In this document: piece after piece, positions 32,815 through 39,143 of the stretch | Numbering within the stretch: the stretch's first letter is position 1 | How the letters are laid out: each line of letters starts with the position of its first letter | Assembly: GCA_007133925.1 (NCBI GenBank) | Contig: SLLU01000095.1 | Coordinates: forward strand, 1 to 39,143 | Source of the DNA: Candidatus Halarchaeoplasma halalkaliphilum | Lineage (GTDB): Archaea > Thermoplasmatota > Thermoplasmata > Halarchaeoplasmatales > Halarchaeoplasmataceae | DNA: 39,143 nucleotides | Direction of reading: 5' to 3' | Notes under the pieces: generated by a model | What the model saw: only the letters and a program-made list of their open reading frames with translations | Told to the model about the DNA's origin: nothing | Databases searched by the model: none | Made by a program: the position numbers and the translations under genes

Positions 32815-35800
32815 TCAAAATGACCTTTGGTAGTTTCCATTCACCATATCATCTCTAAGCCGAGTGAGTTTATCTTCGAGTTCGGATTTTTCAGAGGCTA
32901 TTTTCTCGACCCCCTCATCATAGGCTTCCGAACCGATCTCACCGGCATCCAACTTTGCGGATAGCGTTCGTTCCTCATTTTCAAGGGATTCGTAGTTTTC
33001 CCTATATCCGTTGTATTCGGAGTACTTCTCTTTGAGCTCATCCACTGACATCGCATCGGTTTCCATACGATCCCCGTCTTCGAAATCGGCAAGTGATGTC
33101 TTTGGTACATAATCGTCTTTGAAGATAATCCCCGTCATCTTCAAGACCATCAGGACTATGATTACAGACATGATGATGAGTAATATGGACCTCAACGGGA
33201 TCGGAAAGAGAGGTGCTCCTTCAACTTCAACGCTAACGGTGACCCTTGAACCACCAGTAGTCCCATCTTCATCTACAGCATCGATCCTTAGGTCGAATAT
33301 CCTTGAGCCATCCGATTTCCAAACCAGCGAACCATCGTACGACTCTCCGGGACCCAATGTCAACCCTTCGTAGGAATCTACGGTTTCTCCGTCCACCCTG
33401 AGTCGGATAGTTCTTGTTCCGGATAGATCTCCGGTGTTTGTAACCGTGTACTGGACTGTGACCTTTTCACCTTCCTTGACAGTTTCGTCATGACTGGTGA
33501 TGTTTATTTCGAAATATGCAGGGCGTGGTATTATGACCTCGAAACGGGCGGTGATCGTTCTATCTCTGTTCATTCTCACCGTGGTCTCTTCTTTGCTGTC
33601 GACATGACCTCCGGTCCAACCTGCGAATCGCCAACCCTCCTCGGGGGTAGCGGTGAGATCTACTTCCGTCCCAGGTGCATATGTATGAGTGCCCGCTTCA
33701 GGATCAGTGCGCCCTTCACCCTCGATGTTGATGGTGAGTACATGTCCTGCAGTGTCAAAATTCGCCTGGATCCCCATATCCTCTTCTATGATTATGGTGA
33801 TCTGCTCTTCGGTTTCGATGTGATCTCCTGTCCATCCCGTAAATATCATATTTGCAGACGGGCTGGCCACAAGGGTTATCTCGGTACCTTGTCTATACTC
33901 ACTGGTATAAGGCACGGTTATGGTTTCTCCGTCAAGGGTCACGGTACCGTCCCCCTCAACAGTAACTGTTAAGGTAACGAATTCTTGGAATACTGCCTCT
34001 AATGTCTTATCTTCATCCATCACTATCTCGATGATATCTTCTTCAGACTCATCATCCGGATGATCTCCAGTCCATCCTGCAAAATACCAACCGCTGTCAG
34101 GAACCGCCTCGAGTGTGACCGAGGTACCCTGTCTGTATGGTTCCGAGTAGGGTAAGGACTCTTCAACCCCGTCAATGGTGACGAAACCTTCTCCTTCAAC
34201 ACTCACTGTGAGGGTTACATATTCCTCGAAATGTGCTGTGATCTCCTTATCACTGTCCATTGTGATTGTGATCTCGTCTTCGATACCCGTGTAGTCTCCG
34301 GTCCATCCCGCAAAGTACCATCCAGTATCCGGGATCGCCAAAATGGTTACTTCCTCACCATGCCGGTAAGTGTTTTGCCCTTCTGTCGGGGTCGTTGTAC
34401 CTTCACCTTCAACCACGATTGTCAGGGTACGGTACTCCTCGAAATGTGCTGTGATCTCCTTATCACCGTCTATTGTGATTGTGATCTCATCTTCGATACC
34501 CGTGTAGTCTCCGGTCCATCCCGCAAAGTACCAGCCTAATTCCGGTGTTGCCGTTATAGTAACTTCTTCACCATGCTCGTAACTATGGGTTCCTTCCGCC
34601 GGAACTGTACTACCTTCGCCCTCTACAGATATGGTCAGATTATGCATATCTATTGTGGTGAAATTCCATACTTCCGAAGTTGCTTGGTAGGTCCCATCGT
34701 GAGCACTTACATACCATTGATACAGCCTACCATGTTCCAGGCCTTCCCAGACAATATTGGCACGGCTTTCGCTCTCTACACCTTCGTTCGTACCGATCAA
34801 ACTGTCGTCGGATGCATCGTAGAAGTAAACATCCATGCTATTACCACCCTGATGTTCAACGAAGACACTCAATTCTGGGTTTGAACTAATACCGGTGACA
34901 TCATTTGCTGGAGTTGGTTCTGTGGGGACTAGGGGCCCCTCTTCAAAGTGTGCCGTGAGTACTATATCTTCGGTTATCTCTATGACTATATGTGGGTTAT
35001 TTACATCACCATGGGTTATGCTGTCCGTGTCTCCTGACCAATGACTGAAAAACCATCCGGTATCTGGTATGGCCTGTAGATCAACCAATGTACCATAGTC
35101 GTAGGATTCCTCTTCTGGATCTATTATGACCTCCCCGTCACCCATAACATCAACTGTTAGGTCATAGGTGAATATGCTGAAATGTGCGGTGAGAGTCTTG
35201 TTATCATCCATGATTATGGTTATATTGGAATTCTCTTCTTCACCGGGTGGGAAATCACCCGTCCAATGACTGAAAAACCATCCTGTGTCCGGTGTTGCAG
35301 AGACATTAACTACGGCACCTTCTTCGTAGGAATGAGAACCCACGCGGGGTTCCGTACTCCCCTGACCAACCCGTTCTATGGTAAGCAAATAATCCAGCAT
35401 CTCAGCAAAATGGGCGTTTATGTCATAATCCTGTATCATGTTCACATGTATGATTCTGTCCGTACTCTCGTAGTCTCCCGTCCACTCATGGAAGAACCAA
35501 TTGGCATCGGGGACAGCTTCTATTTCAACAACAGTTCCATGGTCAAACACTCCGGTATAGGGGATCTCTATGACATCTCCGTCTACCTTGATAGCACCTT
35601 CACCCTCAGCGATATCCAGGGTTAGGTTGTAAGTATATATCTCGAAGTGGGCGGTGATGTTTTTGTCACTGTCCATTGTGATGGAAATTTCATCCTCTTC
35701 TCCCTCTCCGGGTGGAAAATCTCCGGTCCAATGGCTGAAATACCATCCGGTTTCTGGAATCGCTTGAACTGTGACGGACTCCCCGTGGTTATAAACATGA

Positions 35801-37425
35801 CTGCCTTCCTCGGGGATCGTTGTACCTTCTCCTTCCACGGTAATGGTAAGTGTACGTTCAAGAATCGTTGTGAATTCCCATGTCTGAGAAACGCTGCTGT
35901 ATTCCCTGTCATGGGCAACGGCATACCACATGTACGTCATACCCGTTTCAAGGTCGCTCCAAGTAACACTCGCCCGGTTACCGCTTGCCACGTTGGAATC
36001 CACACCGATGATCGTATCGTCTGAGGCATCGTAGAAGGAAACATCCATATTCTGCCCTTCCGGATGATCTACATAGACACTCAATTCCACAGAAGTGCCC
36101 GTTACGGTGGCACCGTCTTCAGGCAAGGGGTTCACCGGTCTCATGGGTCCCTGGAGTATGGTCAATGTGGCCACCTGATACACCGATGTGGGTGCCTCGT
36201 TCAGTTGGGCTATGATACCCACCGAGCCGATCTGTCCCGGAGAGGGGGTATTATCCTCTATATGGGGCACAACAAAGGTCTCAGAGAAAGTACCCGTTGT
36301 GCCAGTTTGGACCGGTATCTGTATATCTCCCATGGGTATGTTCAGGGTGAATTGTTTGGAAGGATGATCCGGGAAACTGCCTTCGATTGTCACCGTATCT
36401 CCCACTGCTGCATGGGATGGTTCCAAGGACAGGGAATTGGGATTGGCAGGAAGGGAATAACTTTCCAGTTCTCTTACCCACTCAACCCTGGGTACATAAT
36501 CCGTGGTGTCTAAAACCTGTTTCACATAATTCTGTACATCGCTGTTATAATATGTGGTCTGGAAACCGCCGTCGTCATATGCCACATCTTCCCAGCCATC
36601 TGCGACTTCTCTTCCCCCGGTGACGTTCACATCAAAAATCTCGTGTATCACGAATGTATCATAAGTCCCTCCGGGTACGGTCACCTGAGATATCTCTTCG
36701 TGAACCTCATTTTCACGGGTATAATTTTCAACATAGGAATGATTACGGACGTCACCCCCTTCTCCGGGTGCGTATACATCATTGAATCCATCCACGTAGA
36801 TCGTATTATCTGCCATGAATTCCGCTCCTAGTGTGATGGGGAAATCATAGTTCTCAATGGTTGGTTCGTGGGCACGAATATTCAGATTATCCACAAATAT
36901 AGGAAATAGCCCTATATCCAATTCATACTGCATCAACTCAAATTCCTCAACTATTCCCAGATCATCCAACCGGTGTAGGATGTATCCCGTTGTGTTACCT
37001 TCTACCACTGTAAAGGGATAAATAGTTCCAGGAGAATTTGCTGGCTCCATATGTCCACTGCCGGATAGTATCTCTCCGTCTAAGGTGAGATTATAGACCG
37101 GTGTGTTAACCCCTTCGATGTCAACGACTTCCAAGGCAGAAACCGTGTAGGTCAACTGCTTTTCCATGGTCATGTTCACCAAAGGTCTACCTGGCAGGGC
37201 TTCATGTAACCAGTACTCTTCATAATATGTCCACGATGATCCGATCGTCCACGTGGGTACATCCGGGGATCCATCATTGGATAGTACCGGTGTATCTTCG
37301 GCAGTCGCGGCAGTGTTATCTTCGTACGAAATTTCTGCAGAACCGTAAATAGAAGACATTCCAAAATTCGTTCCGACCGAGGCTATTACCAAAAAAGTAA
37401 TAATCATCACGCTTATTTTTTCCAT
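32815..37425 (-). CDS. Giant surface protein with nine InlB-type repeats and a C-terminal anchor
   Basis: The 1536-residue product has a signal peptide ('ISVMIITFLVIASVGTNFGM'), an N-terminal domain of about 300 residues with 'GSSWTYYEEYWL' and 'VPGGTYDTFVIHEIFD', and a Fn3-like domain. Four InlB B-type repeats ('GWYFSHWTGDFPPGE') come next, then a second Fn3-like domain with near-identical strands ('MDVYFYDASDD'), five more repeats ('GWYFAGWTGDYTGIEDEIT'), and a CARDB-like domain ('VTVQYTVTNTGDLSGTRTI'). A single membrane helix ('SILLIIMSVIIVLMVL') and a charged coiled-coil tail with an SHOCT-like 'LDAGEIGSEAYDEGVEKI' close the protein. The ATG at 37425 follows GGAG; an upstream TTG start at 37443 is less likely. 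It is probably an adhesion or envelope protein. Confidence 0.9.
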   Translation of the reverse strand: MEKISVMIITFLVIASVGTNFGMSSIYGSAEISYEDNTAATAEDTPVLSNDGSPDVPTWTIGSSWTYYEEYWLHEALPGRPLVNMTMEKQLTYTVSALEVVDIEGVNTPVYNLTLDGEILSGSGHMEPANSPGTIYPFTVVEGNTTGYILHRLDDLGIVEEFELMQYELDIGLFPIFVDNLNIRAHEPTIENYDFPITLGAEFMADNTIYVDGFNDVYAPGEGGDVRNHSYVENYTRENEVHEEISQVTVPGGTYDTFVIHEIFDVNVTGGREVADGWEDVAYDDGGFQTTYYNSDVQNYVKQVLDTTDYVPRVEWVRELESYSLPANPNSLSLEPSHAAVGDTVTIEGSFPDHPSKQFTLNIPMGDIQIPVQTGTTGTFSETFVVPHIEDNTPSPGQIGSVGIIAQLNEAPTSVYQVATLTILQGPMRPVNPLPEDGATVTGTSVELSVYVDHPEGQNMDVSFYDASDDTIIGVDSNVASGNRASVTWSDLETGMTYMWYAVAHDREYSSVSQTWEFTTILERTLTITVEGEGTTIPEEGSHVYNHGESVTVQAIPETGWYFSHWTGDFPPGEGEEDEISITMDSDKNITAHFEIYTYNLTLDIAEGEGAIKVDGDVIEIPYTGVFDHGTVVEIEAVPDANWFFHEWTGDYESTDRIIHVNMIQDYDINAHFAEMLDYLLTIERVGQGSTEPRVGSHSYEEGAVVNVSATPDTGWFFSHWTGDFPPGEEENSNITIIMDDNKTLTAHFSIFTYDLTVDVMGDGEVIIDPEEESYDYGTLVDLQAIPDTGWFFSHWSGDTDSITHGDVNNPHIVIEITEDIVLTAHFEEGPLVPTEPTPANDVTGISSNPELSVFVEHQGGNSMDVYFYDASDDSLIGTNEGVESESRANIVWEGLEHGRLYQWYVSAHDGTYQATSEVWNFTTIDMHNLTISVEGEGSTVPAEGTHSYEHGEEVTITATPELGWYFAGWTGDYTGIEDEITITIDGDKEITAHFEEYRTLTIVVEGEGTTTPTEGQNTYRHGEEVTILAIPDTGWYFAGWTGDYTGIEDEITITMDSDKEITAHFEEYVTLTVSVEGEGFVTIDGVEESLPYSEPYRQGTSVTLEAVPDSGWYFAGWTGDHPDDESEEDIIEIVMDEDKTLEAVFQEFVTLTVTVEGDGTVTLDGETITVPYTSEYRQGTEITLVASPSANMIFTGWTGDHIETEEQITIIIEEDMGIQANFDTAGHVLTINIEGEGRTDPEAGTHTYAPGTEVDLTATPEEGWRFAGWTGGHVDSKEETTVRMNRDRTITARFEVIIPRPAYFEINITSHDETVKEGEKVTVQYTVTNTGDLSGTRTIRLRVDGETVDSYEGLTLGPGESYDGSLVWKSDGSRIFDLRIDAVDEDGTTGGSRVTVSVEVEGAPLFPIPLRSILLIIMSVIIVLMVLKMTGIIFKDDYVPKTSLADFEDGDRMETDAMSVDELKEKYSEYNGYRENYESLENEERTLSAKLDAGEIGSEAYDEGVEKIASEKSELEDKLTRLRDDMVNGNYQRSF
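33535..34650 (-). repeat. Five tandem InlB-type repeat modules (second array)
   Basis: Five modules of about 70-80 codons run head to tail. The first two are 71 codons apart and nearly identical in DNA: 34436-34535 matches 34223-34322 with only a few changes, so they arose by a recent duplication. The other modules share the protein pattern 'GWTGD' but differ in DNA. Confidence 0.85.
34935..35865 (-). repeat. Four tandem InlB-type repeat modules (first array)
   Basis: Four modules of about 75 codons lie between the two Fn3-like domains. Modules one and three share the variant core 'HWTGDFPPGE', and module two includes a longer inserted strand. Each Fn3-plus-array block appears to be one half of an ancient larger duplication. 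Confidence 0.8.
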
Positions 37426-37458
37426 GTGACTATCTCCTAACAAGATATCAAGCTATGA

Positions 37459-37467
37459 TTATATAGG
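37459..37467 (-). promoter_or_regulatory. TATA box of the giant surface-protein gene
   Basis: CCTATATAA on the minus strand would start RNA near 37437, leaving a leader of about 12 bases that contains TAGGAG before the ATG at 37425. Confidence 0.5.
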
Positions 37468-37517
37468 TTTTTTGGCGAATGGGGGTGTGAACATGCTTAC
37501 CCATGCCTATATCGATG

Positions 37518-39143
37518 TCAATCGTCCATCATCTCATCTGCGTTCGTATTCAAGCTTTCCAAATCCTCTTTATATGATGAAAGTTTGAATCTCTTTTCAA
37601 GGTTCTCAATATATCTTTCTTCGATAGGATTTGTATGCATATCTTCATTTTGTCCTTCTCTGCCGATCTCTTCGTCATCGATCGTTCCCGGGTATTCATC
37701 TTCTCTATTTTTGAACAACCATATGGCGATCACTATCAGTAACAGGGCTAATAATGCCATCACCCATGCCAGTATACCGAGTATCCATGGCAAAGAATCT
37801 TCTTCTTCCACATCTACAGATATGGTTTCCCGTCCATTTTTACCTGCTACACCCATCTCGTAGGTCCCTTCCTCTTCCGGCCTCCAAGAAAAACTCCCGA
37901 GGAATTCCTGGCCCGGTTGAAGGGTTAGAGCTCTATGTGCTTTGATCCGCCTTCCACCCCGTGAGAACTCTATGTCTTGGGTTCCTTGGACTCCACCGGT
38001 GTTTATCACACGGTATTCCACAACGATCCTCTCTCCTGTCTTTACACTTGTATCGTGGTCTACCACGGATATCTCGAAGCGGGCTTCGTCCACAAATACC
38101 GTTGTGGGTCTGGATGTGATTATATCATAAGTAGCGGTGACTGCGTATTCTCCGGGTGAATCCTTGGACAGAACACCCCTCTCTGCATTTAACCATGTGA
38201 AGTCCCTAACATCGTCCGTTATCAGGTTTCCCCATGAGTCCCGCGCCTCTGCGGTGAATTCAATGCTGTATCCCGTGGGAACAACCGGAACCTCCTCAGG
38301 TCCAATGCTCACTGAATGAACAGGACCCGCCTCAACGGTCAGAGTGACTCTGCTCCTCAATTCTCCATGTCTAACGGTGACTGTCCAGATTCCCCCGACC
38401 TCAGCGGTATATTCGTTGCCGTCCCATGAACCTCCTGCGGAGCGATCGATGGTCCATGTGGCGTCTGATGAAACGTCCCCATAAAGATTTCCATATTCGT
38501 CAAAACCGGAAACCGTGAATGTTTGACTTTCGCCAGCAACCATAGATGATGAACTTGGAGAGACTTTGATCGAGTTAGTTGTTCCGGACTCCACCTCCAG
38601 CATGGCAGTATCCTCAAGGGATCCGTAGATACCGGTTACCACCCAGGACCCTGCGATTCTTGATACGTACACGTTATTCATCCACCACCCACCTGCTCCC
38701 ACGTCTATGGACCATGAAACTCTATCCGTCACATCGAATTCGTTTCCGTATCCATCAACCCCTATCGCGGAATAACTCTGTGTGATCCCTGCGGTGATCC
38801 TCGAATCTTTTGGTGTTATCGTTATATCCGCGGCCTCATCAGGGGATACTACTACCCTGATACTTTGGGATATAACTTCCTGATACCCTGCCGTGACTTC
38901 GTATGTACCAGCGGTGGTTTCAAGGAAGACACCGCTGTTGTCTGTATTGGTCCATGAGAACCCAGTATTGTCCTCCTCAACAATGTTACCGAAGGAGTCG
39001 TATGCGATGGCTGAGAATTCGATGGTCTGTCCCGCGGTGATACTTCTTGATGAAGAAGGGGATATGACAACGGTGCTTGCATCCGTGGGTACAACACTAA
39101 CCGCGGTGGATTCCGACGTAACTCCCATGTACGTGGCGGTAAC
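37518..39143 (-). CDS. C-terminal part of an Ig-like-repeat surface protein (5' partial)
   Basis: The frame is still open at the window edge; the residues before the first Met ('VTATY') continue the repeat pattern, so the true start lies outside. At least four bacterial Ig-like (Big-type) domains of about 90-100 residues are visible. They are marked by 'VSPSSSSMVAGESQTFTVSG', 'DEYGNLYGDVSS', and the closing 'YAVTATYDIITSRPTTVFV'. A CARDB-like domain ('VVEYRVINTGGVQGTQDIEF') follows, then a membrane helix ('ILAWVMALLALLLIVIAIWLF') and an acidic cytoplasmic tail with a short coiled coil. The end plan (CARDB, helix, charged tail) matches the neighbouring giant protein. Role inferred: cell-surface structure or adhesion. 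Confidence 0.9.
   Translation of the reverse strand, partial: VTATYMGVTSESTAVSVVPTDASTVVISPSSSRSITAGQTIEFSAIAYDSFGNIVEEDNTGFSWTNTDNSGVFLETTAGTYEVTAGYQEVISQSIRVVVSPDEAADITITPKDSRITAGITQSYSAIGVDGYGNEFDVTDRVSWSIDVGAGGWWMNNVYVSRIAGSWVVTGIYGSLEDTAMLEVESGTTNSIKVSPSSSSMVAGESQTFTVSGFDEYGNLYGDVSSDATWTIDRSAGGSWDGNEYTAEVGGIWTVTVRHGELRSRVTLTVEAGPVHSVSIGPEEVPVVPTGYSIEFTAEARDSWGNLITDDVRDFTWLNAERGVLSKDSPGEYAVTATYDIITSRPTTVFVDEARFEISVVDHDTSVKTGERIVVEYRVINTGGVQGTQDIEFSRGGRRIKAHRALTLQPGQEFLGSFSWRPEEEGTYEMGVAGKNGRETISVDVEEEDSLPWILGILAWVMALLALLLIVIAIWLFKNREDEYPGTIDDEEIGREGQNEDMHTNPIEERYIENLEKRFKLSSYKEDLESLNTNADEMMDD

Noticed and set aside
33535..35865. Tandem repeats considered as a CRISPR array or minisatellite
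   Set aside because: The units are about 213-240 bases, in frame, and encode a protein module; there are no short identical repeats with unique spacers.
33119..36831. Many plus-strand frames opposite the giant surface-protein gene
   Set aside because: They mirror the repeat codons of the minus-strand gene, repeat with the same period, and have no promoter or family features.
1..39143. Search for insertion sequences, integrases, att sites or phage genes
   Set aside because: No transposase or integrase motifs were seen, and the gene content is housekeeping or surface-related throughout.

Overview
The window is archaeal, from a euryarchaeon-type lineage and most likely a member of the Thermoplasmatota (the phylum is inference). 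The evidence is the large subunit of the archaea-specific DNA polymerase D beside a FEN-1 nuclease with a PCNA-binding tail, archaeal-type LeuRS, archaeal-type phosphoglycerate mutase, DUF63, DUF92 and adenosine-specific kinase families, an archaeal 7S SRP RNA, and TATA boxes about 25 nt upstream of start codons, which implies many leaderless mRNAs. Genes inside operons instead carry GGAGG/GGTGA-type ribosome binding sites. I see no transposase, integrase or CRISPR array; this looks like ordinary chromosome flanked by large surface-protein genes.

Layout. 1-387: tail of a membrane-anchored surface protein. 446-8011 (+): valS, a class I aminotransferase and the PolD large subunit, with a 48-residue zinc-cluster protein hidden on the opposite strand (3071-3217). 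8014-14056 (-): two apparent transcription groups. One runs from a degenerate KaiC-like protein through an intact KaiC-like ATPase to fen. The other runs from a possible 56-aa ORF through a receiver-triple-PAS protein to a STAND/AAA-type ATPase. A tRNA-Gly(GCC) lies between them. 14165-18510: an EamA transporter, the SRP RNA (-), a Trm9-like methyltransferase (-), DUF92 and apgM (+, overlapping), and an adenosine-specific kinase (-). 18602-25611 (+): leuS, then a glmU-like/glmS/DUF63 operon for UDP-GlcNAc precursor supply. 25679-29343: a ribbon-helix-helix regulator (-), a DUF488 protein (+), then on the minus strand two prepilin-like small membrane proteins, a signal-peptide and C-terminal-anchor protein, and a DtxR-family regulator. 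29435-32681: an unusual adenylate kinase-like protein, a GT1-type glycosyltransferase and a convergent sulfotransferase. 32815-39143 (-): a 1536-aa surface protein with nine InlB-type repeats and a partial Ig-like-repeat surface protein, both ending in one membrane helix and an acidic cytoplasmic tail.

Functional picture. Core information processing (ValRS, LeuRS, PolD, FEN-1, SRP RNA, tRNA-Gly, a wobble-uridine methyltransferase candidate) is interleaved with envelope functions: amino-sugar nucleotide synthesis, glycosyl and sulfo transfer, anchored surface proteins and pilin-like proteins. A sensory block (receiver/PAS, regulatory ATPase, KaiC pair) has no kinase or output domain in view. 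Items most worth follow-up are the hidden zinc protein, the active plus dead KaiC pair in the fen operon, the overlapping receiver-PAS/ATPase cluster, the pilin-like pair, the variant adenylate kinase, and the repeat-rich surface proteins. Start codons were chosen from TATA spacing, ribosome binding sites and homologous N-termini; several differ from the longest open frame.
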